The translations under genes were made by a program, and so were the position numbers. A DNA stretch of 64,000 bases from DATACQ01 sp036555515 (GTDB lineage: Bacteria > Desulfobacterota > Binatia > UBA9968), in contig DATBLC010000346.1 in NCBI GenBank assembly GCA_036555515.1, positions 1 to 64,000 on the forward strand. The letters run 5' to 3'. Below are positions 1-7,804 of the stretch, piece by piece. The stretch's first letter is position 1, and each line of letters opens with the position of its first letter. The notes beneath the pieces were generated by a model, which saw only the letters and a program-made list of their open reading frames with translations, was not told the origin of the DNA and searched no databases.

Positions 1-1
1 A

Positions 2-544
2 GGGGAGCATGGCAAGGGCTTTGCGGTGGTGGCCACCGAGGTGAGCAAGTTGGCGGAGCGGAGCCAGCGGGCGGCGCAGGAGATCAGCGCATTGGCGGAA
101 TCGAGTGTGCGAGTAGCGGAACGATCGGGAGAGTTATTGCGGGAATTGGCGCCGGCGATCCAGAAGACGGCGGAGTTGGTGCAGGAGGTGAACACCGCAT
201 CGCAGGAACAGGCTAATGGGCTGACGCAGGTGAACAAAGCGATGAGCGAAGTAAACCATGTTGTCCAACGCCATACGACGCGAGTTGATGAGCTGTCGAG
301 CACATCGAGCGAGTTGGCCTCCAAGGCTGAGACTCTGCAGGATCTGATGGGCCGATTTAAAACCAAAGCGGGCAGTTCCCAGCCGGAGGACAGCGAAGGA
401 TTGAAATTTCGCCCCTCAACGCAAAAGAGTTCCACGACGAACGGCGATGGGTCCGCCTGGATGAAAACCAGGAGCGACGCGTCGGTGGCCCCGCACCAAG
501 CACCGCAAAAGGGAAAGGCGTCCGTCCTGGCGCGCGAATTGTGA
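2..544 (+). CDS. Methyl-accepting chemotaxis protein, C-terminal fragment (5' end outside window)
   Basis: This is the cytoplasmic signalling end of a chemoreceptor. The reading frame is open to the window edge and begins with the conserved hairpin-tip region (GEHGKGFAVVATEVSKLAERS-like; positions about 2-62), followed by heptad-rich helix (ASQEQANGLTQVNKAMSEV) that returns along the four-helix bundle. Known role: the tip binds CheA and CheW, and the flanking helices carry glutamates/glutamines modified by CheR and CheB. About 60 poorly conserved residues follow the bundle, and no CheR-tethering pentapeptide is visible at the C terminus. The neighbouring cheR and cheB fit its function. The sensor and membrane part lie upstream of the window, so the ligand cannot be guessed. 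Confidence 0.93.
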   Translation, partial: GEHGKGFAVVATEVSKLAERSQRAAQEISALAESSVRVAERSGELLRELAPAIQKTAELVQEVNTASQEQANGLTQVNKAMSEVNHVVQRHTTRVDELSSTSSELASKAETLQDLMGRFKTKAGSSQPEDSEGLKFRPSTQKSSTTNGDGSAWMKTRSDASVAPHQAPQKGKASVLAREL

Positions 545-606
545 ACTAGATCGATGATTTTGCGTGCCGCCGGTTCGCTAGTGGCTTAGGGTGCGCGGCC
601 AGCGAT

Positions 607-1503
607 ATGATTGCCATCAATGATCGAGAGTTTAGCCTCTTTCAAAGGTTGATCGAAGAACAGGCGGGAATATTTCTTTCGCCGGTCAAAAAGGCTCTGC
701 TCGAAGCGCGATTGAGCAAGCGCATTCGGGAACTGGGCCTCGCTTCTTTTTCTGCCTATTATGCCTGCCTGTTCGAAGACCGCAGCGGCCACGAGCTCGT
801 CGATATGCTTGATAGGATTACAACCAATGAAACTCAGTTCTTTCGCGAGCCCCGCCAGTTCGATTTTTTATCGCAGCTGGTCGTTCATGATTGGACGGCT
901 CAGGCGGACTCGGGATTTCGGCAAAGGCAAGTTCGCGCCTGGAGCGCCGGCTGTTCTACAGGAGAAGAGCCCTACTCGCTGGCGATGACTCTGTGGAAAC
1001 ATTTTCCTCCAGCGGCAGGTTGGGAGGTCGAAATTTTGGCAACCGATATTTCCACGCGCGTACTCGATCGGGCGCGGCAGGGGATTTGGCCCATTGAAAA
1101 AGCAAAGGATATTCCCCTCGAGCATCTCAAGCGTTTTATGCTCAAGGGGACGGGAAAGCAGGAAGGCAAGATGAAGGCAGGCCCGGAAATCCGCTCGATG
1201 ATTCGTTTCGAACGCCTTAATCTTAACGACGACGCCTATCCGGTGACCAGTCTCTTCGACTTGATTCTGTGCCGCAATGTGCTGATCTATTTCGACCCAG
1301 AGCGTCGAGCCAGAATCGTCAACCGTTTGCTTGAGCAGCTTGCGCCCGCCGGCTTCTTTTTTGTCGGACACGCCGAGAGGTTGAACGGCCTTACGAATAA
1401 AGTTTTGACTATCCTTCCGACGATCTATGTCCGCGTCGGCGAATCGGACTCCTCTATGGACAGCGGGTCACCGAAGCGCCGTGAGATCCGTGTGTCGCGA
1501 TGA
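607..1503 (+). CDS. cheR: Chemotaxis protein methyltransferase CheR
   Basis: CheR uses S-adenosylmethionine to methylate glutamates on chemoreceptors, tuning adaptation. The 298-residue product has the short helical N-terminal CheR domain (about residues 1-75) and the catalytic domain with the NETQFFRE segment, the SAM-binding SAGCSTGEEPYSLAM loop and the LILCRNVLIYF motif. Length is normal for the family. The start is the ATG after a 62-base gap from the chemoreceptor gene; no strong Shine-Dalgarno is visible. The stop overlaps the cheB start (ATGA), so the two are probably translationally coupled. No cheA or cheW is present in the window; they are presumably upstream. Confidence 0.96.
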   Translation: MIAINDREFSLFQRLIEEQAGIFLSPVKKALLEARLSKRIRELGLASFSAYYACLFEDRSGHELVDMLDRITTNETQFFREPRQFDFLSQLVVHDWTAQADSGFRQRQVRAWSAGCSTGEEPYSLAMTLWKHFPPAAGWEVEILATDISTRVLDRARQGIWPIEKAKDIPLEHLKRFMLKGTGKQEGKMKAGPEIRSMIRFERLNLNDDAYPVTSLFDLILCRNVLIYFDPERRARIVNRLLEQLAPAGFFFVGHAERLNGLTNKVLTILPTIYVRVGESDSSMDSGSPKRREIRVSR

Positions 1504-2672
1504 GTTTCAAGCCCCGTGATCCTTTGCATGTCCTGGTCGTGGATGACTCGGCAGTCGTGCGCGAAGTTATGAGCGCCGTGCTTTCGCAAGAGCCGGGGGT
1601 GAGCGTGATTACGGCAGCTGATCCGCTAATCGCTATGATCAAGATGGCGCGCCAGCGCCCGAACGTAATAGTTCTCGACTTGGAAATGCCGCGGATGGGT
1701 GGCCTCGAGTTTCTTCGCAAGATCATGAGCGAGAACCCGATTCCGGTGGTCGTGTGCTCTGCCCATGTCGGCGAAGGATCCGCAATGACATTGCAGGCGC
1801 TCGAGGCGGGCGCGGTGGACGTGGTGGCGAAACCGAGCGTCGGGGTCCGGCAGTTTATCCACGAGTCCGCGGTCGCCCTAATCGATGCCGTGCGCGCGGC
1901 GGCGAACGCAAGGTTTCGTTGTAAGCCAAGAGCACCTGAGCCGACGCAACAAAGCGCGGATGCGGTGCTGCCCGCGAAATCCGCGGCGACTCCAACGCCC
2001 GGTAGCGATAGGTTAGTCGCTGTCGGCGCGTCCACCGGCGGCACGGAAGCCTTGCGGCTGTTTCTCGAAGCCATGCCTGAGGATGCCCCCGGCGTGGTGG
2101 TGGTCCAACATATGCCCGAAGGATTCACCGCCGCCTTCGCAGAGCGCCTGAACGCCACTTGCAGGATCAAAGTGAAAGAAGCCGCTCAGGGCGACGTGAT
2201 CGTCAACGGCCGGGCTTTGATCGCTCCGGGCAACCGCCATATCTTGGTGCGCCGCGATGGTTCGGGTTATGTCGCCGAAATAATCGACGGGCCCCTGGTT
2301 TCACGCCACCGCCCCAGCGTCGATGTCCTGTTTCGCTCGGTGGCGCAAGCCGCCGGCCCCCATGGCGTGGGAGTGATCATGACCGGCATGGGCAACGACG
2401 GCGCCCAGGGACTTTACGAAATGAAACGAGCTGGAGCTTTTACGATCGCGCAGGATGAGGAAACCTGCGTCGTCTTCGGCATGTCGAAAGAGGCCATCGA
2501 GCGTGGCGCGGTCTGCGCCGTCGCGCCCCTTAGTCAAATCCCCGGCATCGTATTGACCGGCCTTTCCAATCGCGCGGCGCCCGCCGGAAGCGGTATGCAA
2601 GCCAACGGCACAGCGATAAGAATCAATGATACGGATTTCCAAAATATCCAAACAAGGCGCAACGTTCCATAA
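1500..2672 (+). CDS. cheB: Chemotaxis response regulator protein-glutamate methylesterase CheB
   Basis: CheB removes methyl groups from (and deamidates) chemoreceptors when phosphorylated by CheA. The 390-residue protein has an N-terminal receiver domain (VLVVDDSAVVREVM; phospho-acceptor in VLDLEMPRMGG; lysine in VVAKPS) of about 120 residues, a linker to about residue 170, and a C-terminal methylesterase domain. The catalytic serine lies in GASTGG, the histidine in VVQHMPEGF and the aspartate in MTGMGNDGA. It overlaps the end of cheR by four bases. About 30 extra residues follow the catalytic domain and look unstructured. Confidence 0.97.
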   Translation: MSFKPRDPLHVLVVDDSAVVREVMSAVLSQEPGVSVITAADPLIAMIKMARQRPNVIVLDLEMPRMGGLEFLRKIMSENPIPVVVCSAHVGEGSAMTLQALEAGAVDVVAKPSVGVRQFIHESAVALIDAVRAAANARFRCKPRAPEPTQQSADAVLPAKSAATPTPGSDRLVAVGASTGGTEALRLFLEAMPEDAPGVVVVQHMPEGFTAAFAERLNATCRIKVKEAAQGDVIVNGRALIAPGNRHILVRRDGSGYVAEIIDGPLVSRHRPSVDVLFRSVAQAAGPHGVGVIMTGMGNDGAQGLYEMKRAGAFTIAQDEETCVVFGMSKEAIERGAVCAVAPLSQIPGIVLTGLSNRAAPAGSGMQANGTAIRINDTDFQNIQTRRNVP

Positions 2673-2751
2673 ATTCACCGGCGTCATCCGCCAGTTGATG
2701 AATCCGTGGAGATTGCAAGGTTTCTCGGCGCTGCGACCGCTATGGTCAGCT

Positions 2752-2778
2752 TAAATTTTTTGCCGACTGAGCCGATGA
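2752..2778 (+). promoter_or_regulatory. FliA (sigma28) type promoter before the cheY-like gene
   Basis: TAAA at 2752-2755, a 15-base spacer, then GCCGATGA at 2771-2778, which differs from the classic GCCGATAA at one base. Transcription would start near 2785, upstream of the receiver gene. fliA is encoded in this window. Confidence 0.65.
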
Positions 2779-2833
2779 GATTCTAAGGGTAACGCCGGTG
2801 TCTGTGTATACCGGAGACAAGGAGAATATCCTC

Positions 2834-3226
2834 GTGAGCGATGCTCAAACAGTTAGGGTTCTAGCCGTTGATGACTCGAGAACGATGCTGGCAATGATCG
2901 GCGCGCATCTCAAGGGCAGTAACTTCAAGCTCGTGGCGATGGCTTCGAGTGGGCGGGAAGCGCTGGAAAAGTATCTGGCGTACCGCCCGCAGGTCGTACT
3001 CTTGGACATTGTAATGCCGGAGGTGACTGGCGTCGAAACGCTGGAGAGGATTCTAGATACCGACGGTGGCGCCAACGTGGTGATGGTGAGCTCCGTAGGT
3101 ACGGAAGCAGCGGTGCATGATTGTTTGAAAAAGGGCGCCAAGGGGTTTCTGCAAAAGCCGCTGGACAAAGAAAGTATGCTTACGTTATTGAAAAACGTCT
3201 GCGAGGAAGCCGGGGTGGCACTATGA
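2834..3226 (+). CDS. CheY-like single-domain response regulator
   Basis: A stand-alone receiver domain of about 130 residues. It carries the acidic pair in VDDSRTM, phospho-acceptor Asp58 in VVLLDIVMPEVTG, the conserved Ser in VMVSSVG and Lys in FLQKPLDK. In chemotaxis such proteins carry the phosphoryl signal from CheA to the flagellar switch protein FliM, whose CheY-binding peptide is intact downstream. I place the start at GTG 2834 because AAGGAG at 2819-2824 is well spaced before it; an in-frame GTG at 2798 would add twelve residues. The stop overlaps the next gene (ATGA), which encodes a CheX-type phosphatase, so regulator and phosphatase are probably made together. A FliA-type promoter lies just upstream. 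Confidence 0.9.
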   Translation: MSDAQTVRVLAVDDSRTMLAMIGAHLKGSNFKLVAMASSGREALEKYLAYRPQVVLLDIVMPEVTGVETLERILDTDGGANVVMVSSVGTEAAVHDCLKKGAKGFLQKPLDKESMLTLLKNVCEEAGVAL

Positions 3227-4080
3227 GCTCAAGATTCTTCGGGCAGTACTTGCTGGAAAAAGGGCGGATCACCTCGCAGCAACTGCTCACGGCGTCGGAA
3301 GGCCAGAAGGCCGTGACGGGACCTATCGGCACGCTCGCGCTCGAAAAAGGATGGCTTACGGCGGAGCAGATCAAACGAATCCTCGATCTGCAGAAAAAGA
3401 CCAACTACCGATTTGGCGAACAGGCGATCTTGTTAGGGTGGATGACCGAGGACCAGGTGAAAGAGTTACTCGAAGAACAGGAGCTAAGCCACCGCGTTTT
3501 GCTTGGCGAAGTGCTCGTGGCGAAGGGCTACCTGACCCTCGATGCGCTGGAAAAAGAATTTAAGGAATACGATAAAGAGGAGGAAAAACTTTCCTCGGAA
3601 CTTGTGGCTGCGTTCGACAAGGTGCGCAACAAAGACCTGGTCAAGACCTTCACCGACTTGATGATGATCATGTTTACGCGTTTCGCCAAGCAAGAGTTAA
3701 AGATCGAGCATTGCGAGACCGGCAAAGAGAAAGTCCGCTTGTTTCGCTGGGTATTCTCACAAAAAATCGCCGGCCAAAACGTCGAGTTCAACTGCCTGCT
3801 TTCCGTGCCGCCAAAACTTTTACTGCAGATGGCTTCGACTATGCTCGACGAGACTATCAACACGCCGGACGAGCTGGCCCTCGACGCGAGCAAAGAATTT
3901 GTCAACATCGCTAACGGCAACGCTTGCGCGCGGCTCTCGGAGAACGGTTTCAATTTTGCCATGGAGCCGCCCGAAGTCTACGAGACGACGTCAAAGCCGT
4001 ATGCCTTCCAGGCCAAGGATGTCGTCTGCGTGCATCTGGCCTCGCCCGATGCGAAATTGGAAGTCGCCTTCGAGTTTTAA
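3223..4080 (+). CDS. CheX-type CheY-P phosphatase with N-terminal tandem helical (MshEN-like) repeats
   Basis: The 285-residue protein has two parts. Residues about 6-116 hold four copies of a roughly 29-residue unit of the form (F/L/I)GxxLxxxGxLTxxQLxxxLxxQ, starting near 6, 35, 64 and 94. These resemble the MshEN/GspE-N repeats that bind cyclic di-GMP in type IV pilus and type II secretion ATPases. The second half (about 130-285) resembles CheX: EFVNIANGNACARL contains the paired Glu225 and Asn228 that CheX and CheC use to attack phospho-CheY, followed by a PPEV segment. It overlaps the cheY-like gene by four bases, so that protein is the likely substrate. The cyclic di-GMP link is inference from the repeat pattern only. 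Confidence 0.75.
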   Translation: MSSRFFGQYLLEKGRITSQQLLTASEGQKAVTGPIGTLALEKGWLTAEQIKRILDLQKKTNYRFGEQAILLGWMTEDQVKELLEEQELSHRVLLGEVLVAKGYLTLDALEKEFKEYDKEEEKLSSELVAAFDKVRNKDLVKTFTDLMMIMFTRFAKQELKIEHCETGKEKVRLFRWVFSQKIAGQNVEFNCLLSVPPKLLLQMASTMLDETINTPDELALDASKEFVNIANGNACARLSENGFNFAMEPPEVYETTSKPYAFQAKDVVCVHLASPDAKLEVAFEF

Positions 4081-4268
4081 GGCATTCCACACGGCAAAGA
4101 ACGTTCAAAGACCTTCAAACGGATCAAGTCGTTCCATATGATACCTACTTGTCTGACGGCTCCAACAACTTGAACGTGCTAAACCACTCGAGGTTTACAC
4201 AGGTATGGGTCAAGCAATTTAATAACGCACTTGACGCCCCGCCGCCGAAGCGCGAAACTTACTTTCCC

Positions 4269-4284
4269 TGGCACCATCCTTGCT
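4269..4284 (+). promoter_or_regulatory. Sigma54 (RpoN) type promoter for fliM-fliN
   Basis: TGGCACC, four bases, then TTGCT. The -24 GG (4270-4271) and -12 GC (4282-4283) are ten bases apart, as required, and nearly every consensus base is present. Transcription is expected near 4295, giving a long leader before fliM at 4403. Confidence 0.8.
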
Positions 4285-4339
4285 CAACTTCTCCCAGCGA
4301 CCCATGACTGACGACTTTCCGCGGTTAGGCGTCGTTTGT

Positions 4340-4359
4340 CTTGACGATAATGCGTCAAG
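4340..4359. repeat. Inverted repeat CTTGACG-ATAATG-CGTCAAG in the fliM leader
   Basis: Perfect 7-bp arms around a 6-base spacer, downstream of the sigma54 promoter and 43 bases before fliM. It could be a DNA operator or an RNA hairpin in the leader; the sequence alone does not decide. Confidence 0.6.
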
Positions 4360-4402
4360 GAATTGACGGCAGAAATGATCTGCGTGCTTTAGCGAGAAAC
4401 AG

Positions 4403-5434
4403 ATGGCCCAGATTCTCAGCCAAGATGAAATAGATGCGCTATTAAACGGTGTTGCCAATCACCAGGTCGCCACTTCTGAAAGCAATACGGCGGCGCCCGA
4501 AGGGGAAAGAGTTCAGAAACGAGACCAGGCCGCCGGCGCCAACGAGCCCCGGCCCTACGATTTTACTTGCAGCGACACATCAACCCGTGGTCGATTGCCC
4601 GGGTTAGAAGTTATACTCAATGATTTCGCGCGCCGTCTGCAAAGCATGTTCGCCACCGAATTAGGAAAATCGGTGGACGCGAGCTTCGAAGGCATGGAAG
4701 TAGTCACCTATGAAAACTTGATCCAGAGTTTTCCGCTGCCAGCCAGTCTCCATGCCGTCCGCCTGGAGCCTTTGCGCGGCATTGGCATTATCGTCATCGA
4801 GGCGCGTCTGGCCTTTGCCATGATTGAGCTTTTTTTCGGCGGCAGCGGTCAAAAGGCTATGAAGGTCGAAGGGCGTGACTTTACGCCCATAGAAAATCGG
4901 TTCCTCGGCAAGTTCGTGGAAAAAATGTTGCGCGGCATGGAAGAATCGTGGCAGTCGGTGGTCCAGCTTCAGGGACGCCATCTGCGCACCGAACTCAACC
5001 CCTATTTGCTCAATGCGGCAGGCACCGGGGATCCGATGATTCTAGCGACCTATAGAGTGAACATGTCCCCCATCAATGGCACTATGTTGTTTTCGCTGCC
5101 ATTGTCCGCTATCGAGGAGTTTCGCGACTTGCTTAAATCGGGGGTTGCCATTGGCGACGATCCGGACAACATCGGATTGTTTCGCCGCGTGCTCCAACAG
5201 ATCCTCGAAATTGAAGTCGAAACACAAGCCGTGGTGGACGTGGTCGAGATGAGCTTGGGCGAGATCATGGGCATTAGGCCCGGAGATGTAATTCAACTGA
5301 ATTCTCCCGGCCTGGAAAATGTCGAGCTCTGGATCGAAGGCAAACGCAAATTTATCGGCAAAGCGGCGCAGCGCAACGGCAATAAAGTTTTTGTCGCAAA
5401 AGTAAAATTGGAGCCGCGCGCGGCGGTGCGATAA
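4403..5434 (+). CDS. fliM: Flagellar motor switch protein FliM
   Basis: FliM forms the middle of the C-ring, binds phospho-CheY and sets the direction of rotation. The 343-residue product starts with the CheY-binding peptide ILSQDEIDALLNGV (residues 4-17). A charged linker follows to about 50, then the CheC-like middle domain (with the GGSG motif near residue 150) and a C-terminal FliN-like domain from about 270 (PGDVIQLNSPG). Length is usual. fliN follows after 20 bases. Transcription probably starts at the sigma54-type promoter at 4269-4284. Confidence 0.97.
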   Translation: MAQILSQDEIDALLNGVANHQVATSESNTAAPEGERVQKRDQAAGANEPRPYDFTCSDTSTRGRLPGLEVILNDFARRLQSMFATELGKSVDASFEGMEVVTYENLIQSFPLPASLHAVRLEPLRGIGIIVIEARLAFAMIELFFGGSGQKAMKVEGRDFTPIENRFLGKFVEKMLRGMEESWQSVVQLQGRHLRTELNPYLLNAAGTGDPMILATYRVNMSPINGTMLFSLPLSAIEEFRDLLKSGVAIGDDPDNIGLFRRVLQQILEIEVETQAVVDVVEMSLGEIMGIRPGDVIQLNSPGLENVELWIEGKRKFIGKAAQRNGNKVFVAKVKLEPRAAVR

Positions 5435-5454
5435 CTCGACGGAAGGTAAAACTC

Positions 5455-5763
5455 ATGGCGGACGCGGAAAACGAAAAGAGCAAAAGCACCGGTGGGGCGG
5501 ATCAGATCGATCTATCGCTCCTAATGGATGTTCCGCTACAGGTGACGGTGGAACTTGGGCGGGCCCGAATGACCATGGAGAATCTGCTTAGGCTCAACCA
5601 GGGCTCGGTGGTGGAGTTGAACCAGGTTATCGGTGAACCTTTGGCGATCCTGGTAAACAATAAACTCATGGCCCACGGCGAGGCCGTGGTGGTCAAGGAG
5701 AAGTTTGCCATCCGTATCGTCGACGTCGTGAGCCCGGAGCGGCGGATAGAAAATCTACGGTAA
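5455..5763 (+). CDS. fliN: Flagellar motor switch protein FliN
   Basis: FliN forms the base of the C-ring and docks the export ATPase regulator FliH. The 102-residue product has a short charged N terminus and the conserved SpoA domain from about residue 19: LLMDVPLQVTVELGRARMTMENLLRL, then GSVVELNQVIGEPLAILVNN and FAIRIVDVVSPERR. An AAGG sequence lies upstream of the ATG. Its last nine bases overlap the 3' end of motB, which is encoded on the other strand, and no terminator is seen between the convergent genes. Confidence 0.97.
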   Translation: MADAENEKSKSTGGADQIDLSLLMDVPLQVTVELGRARMTMENLLRLNQGSVVELNQVIGEPLAILVNNKLMAHGEAVVVKEKFAIRIVDVVSPERRIENLR

Positions 5764-6558
5764 TACTTTCTTGTTCTTCGCGTCATATTTCTCACGCTTG
5801 CGGATCAGGATGCTGATGCGGCGGTTCTCGGAGCTGTACGGGTTGTCAGGGACGCGCAGCTGGCGGTCAGCGTAGCCCGCGACTTTTTCCACGCGATCCG
5901 AAGGGAGGCCTAGCTCTTCCAACGCACGGCGGGTGTTGAGGGCGCGCTCGGTAGAGAGATCCCAATTGGAGTAGTCTTTTTCATTTTGAAAAGGTCGCGA
6001 ATCAGTATGACCGCCAATGACCACTTTGTTGGGTGCGTCCTTGATTTCTTTTACGATCAGCCCAAGCACTTTGCGCATCAGCGGTCTTACAGCCGCGCTG
6101 CTCAGATCAAAAAAGGCCTGCTTGTCCTTATCGATGACTTCGATTAACAGGCCCTCATCGGTGATTTTGATTGGCACCTGTTCGGAAATATCGGCTAGAT
6201 CTTTTAATCCCGCCAATCCTTCTTTGATATGCATCTGTAGAACTTCCATCGACGGCGCTTGGATGATGCCGGAACCTAGTTTGTCCTCGCCGCCGTCAGG
6301 AATGATGCCGCGCGATCCGCTAAAAACGCCGGGTTCGCGGAAGTAGTGGGCAATGACGGCCTTTTGCTGACTGTTGGAGGCGCCGAGAAGCCAGAGCACG
6401 AGAAATAGCGCCATCATGGCAGTGACGAAATCCGCATAGGCGACTTTCCAGGCCCCGCCGTGGTGGCCGCCGTGGTGGCCCTTGGCTTTCTTGACGATGA
6501 GTTTGGGTTTATCGTCTTTGCCATGGGACTGGGTGTGTTTGCCGTCTCTTCCGGCCAT
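5755..6558 (-). CDS. motB: Flagellar motor stator protein MotB
   Basis: MotB anchors the ion-driven stator to peptidoglycan. The 267-residue protein has a His/Gly-rich cytoplasmic N terminus (KGHHGGHHGG), one membrane helix (about residues 40-60) containing the conserved ion-carrying aspartate in AYADFVTAMMALF, a periplasmic linker, and an OmpA-type peptidoglycan-binding domain (VIGGHTDSRPF, STERALNTRRALEELG, NRRISILI). It starts six bases after motA ends. Which ion is used cannot be read from this alone. A second, more divergent MotB-like protein is encoded at 46760-47521. Confidence 0.96.
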   Translation of the reverse strand: MAGRDGKHTQSHGKDDKPKLIVKKAKGHHGGHHGGAWKVAYADFVTAMMALFLVLWLLGASNSQQKAVIAHYFREPGVFSGSRGIIPDGGEDKLGSGIIQAPSMEVLQMHIKEGLAGLKDLADISEQVPIKITDEGLLIEVIDKDKQAFFDLSSAAVRPLMRKVLGLIVKEIKDAPNKVVIGGHTDSRPFQNEKDYSNWDLSTERALNTRRALEELGLPSDRVEKVAGYADRQLRVPDNPYSSENRRISILIRKREKYDAKNKKVLP

Positions 6559-6564
6559 AAACGA

Positions 6565-7422
6565 TTATTCCTTCTTGCCACGGCAAGCGTCTTCGAGCTC
6601 TTGGGCCGAGGGTCGTTCCGTGCTGAAGACCACGCGCCGCGCGTATTCCACCGCGATGATCGGCGCGGCGCCGTGGAGGTAGGCGAGGATGCCGGTCTTG
6701 ATGCACTCCAGATATTTTGCTTCTTCGATCAATAGGATTTCCATTTTCTGAACTAATGGCTGCAAAATACCATAACAAATCAAGATGCCGACGAAGGTCC
6801 CGACTAGGGCCACTGCAATTTTATGTCCGAGCACTTCGGGTCCCTGATCCATAGCGCCCATCGCGATGATGACGCCCAGAACGGCGGCGACGATCCCCAG
6901 TCCCGGAAATGCATCGGCGGTCTTGGCCAGCACACCGGTGGGGCGCCGCCCCTCTTCTTCATGGGTAGCGATTTCCTCATCCATGAGGTGAGAAAGCTCG
7001 TCGGCGTTGGCTGAGCCGCTGATGACTAGGCGCAAAGAGTCGAGAAACATACTCTTGGCGGCGTGGTTGCCGATGAATTTGGGATACTTTTTGAAAATTT
7101 CGCTGTTGACGGGATCGTCGACGTCCTTTTCTAGAGCCATTTCGCCGCTTTTGCGCATCACCGAAAATACCTCGTAGAGCATGGCGAACAGCTCCATGTA
7201 ATCGGCCTTGGTATAGCCGTTGCCGCCGATGGCCGTCTTGAGATTTTTCACCATGGCAGTAAGAACCTTCATCGGCGTTCCCACCACCAGGGCGCCAATG
7301 CCGGCGCCGCAGATGATAAGAAACTCCACCGGCTGGTTGAGAATGCCGACCGCTCCGCCTTCCATGACGAAACCGCCGATAACTGCGCCGAAGACGACTA
7401 CGTATCCTAAAATAGACAACAC
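6565..7422 (-). CDS. motA: Flagellar motor stator protein MotA
   Basis: MotA is the pentameric part of the stator that pushes the rotor through FliG. The 285-residue protein begins with the usual first helix (ILGYVVVFGAVIGGFVMEGG) and the second helix (EFLIICGAGIGALVVGTP). It has the large cytoplasmic loop with charged residues, then two C-terminal helices (AFPGLGIVAAVLGVIIAMG and HKIAVALVGTFVGILICYGILQP). The start is read as GTG because the N terminus aligns with the family there; the ribosome-binding site is weak. motB follows. A FliA-type promoter is placed at 7495-7521. Confidence 0.95.
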   Translation of the reverse strand: MLSILGYVVVFGAVIGGFVMEGGAVGILNQPVEFLIICGAGIGALVVGTPMKVLTAMVKNLKTAIGGNGYTKADYMELFAMLYEVFSVMRKSGEMALEKDVDDPVNSEIFKKYPKFIGNHAAKSMFLDSLRLVISGSANADELSHLMDEEIATHEEEGRRPTGVLAKTADAFPGLGIVAAVLGVIIAMGAMDQGPEVLGHKIAVALVGTFVGILICYGILQPLVQKMEILLIEEAKYLECIKTGILAYLHGAAPIIAVEYARRVVFSTERPSAQELEDACRGKKE

Positions 7423-7494
7423 GGTGTGGGCCTATTTTGCGTTCTGCGGGTTCTCGGAAAAAAACACACAATCGCGCCGACTCTCATGCAGGTT

Positions 7495-7521
7495 GAATCG
7501 CCGAAATAGGCGATAACTTTA
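7495..7521 (-). promoter_or_regulatory. FliA (sigma28) type promoter for motA-motB
   Basis: Read on the minus strand: TAAAGTTA (TTTA on the plus strand at 7518-7521), then GGCGATTC (plus strand 7495-7502) with 15 bases between TAAA and GGCGATTC. The -35 box matches the consensus TAAAGTTT at seven of eight bases; the -10 box is weaker. Confidence 0.5.
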
Positions 7522-7608
7522 GGAAACCTAAAGAATTCAGTCCCCTTGCCGAAGCCTTTTTTGTACGGTCAAGAACGACATTTCGGCGCCAGTTTCCTAT
7601 TGCGCTAT

Positions 7609-7638
7609 TTTGCCGCCGTCATCAATGCTGGCGGCAAA
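7609..7638. repeat. Strong hairpin TTTGCCGCC / GGCGGCAAA
   Basis: Perfect 9-bp arms with a 12-base loop in the motA-response regulator intergenic region. It has no T-run on either side, so it is not a standard intrinsic terminator; a leader structure for the downstream regulator gene is possible. Confidence 0.6.
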
Positions 7639-7804
7639 GCCCAACGCGCGCGAGGACTCGCGTAGCCCTGGCGCCGGAGGGGTGGAGCGTTCCCTTGGCT
7701 TGTACGAAAATGTGGCGGTGTACCGATTGCCGCGAGAAACAGCGATCGGCTAAAATAAATGGTTGCGGAAGACCCAGCCGATTGTTTGAACGTGTGAGAG
7801 AGTG

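Larger units (their letters stand above)
4081..4402 (+). other. Non-coding leader region upstream of fliM
   Basis: No convincing gene. The first part has scattered TTCAA/TTGAAC-type words (for example near 4103-4120 and 4168-4176). It holds a sigma54-type promoter at 4269-4284 and a 7-bp inverted repeat at 4340-4359, both described separately. A transcript from the promoter would have a leader of about 108 bases before fliM. Confidence 0.6.
7423..7804. other. Divergent control region between motA and an orphan response regulator
   Basis: No convincing gene. It contains the FliA-type promoter for motA, the palindrome CTTTAGG-AAA-CCTAAAG (7517-7533) overlapping its -35 box, a second dyad ATCGCC-GAAATA-GGCGAT (7497-7514) overlapping its -10 box, and a strong hairpin at 7609-7638. 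Confidence 0.6.

Noticed and set aside
7716..7731. A GG-N10-GC pattern (CGGTGTA-N4-TTGCC-like) before the orphan response regulator at 7805
   Set aside because: The -24 element lacks most consensus bases; likely chance.
7744..7790. A FliA-like TAAA...GCCGATTG arrangement before the response regulator at 7805
   Set aside because: The spacer is 17 bases or more from the nearest TAAA, too long for a confident FliA site.
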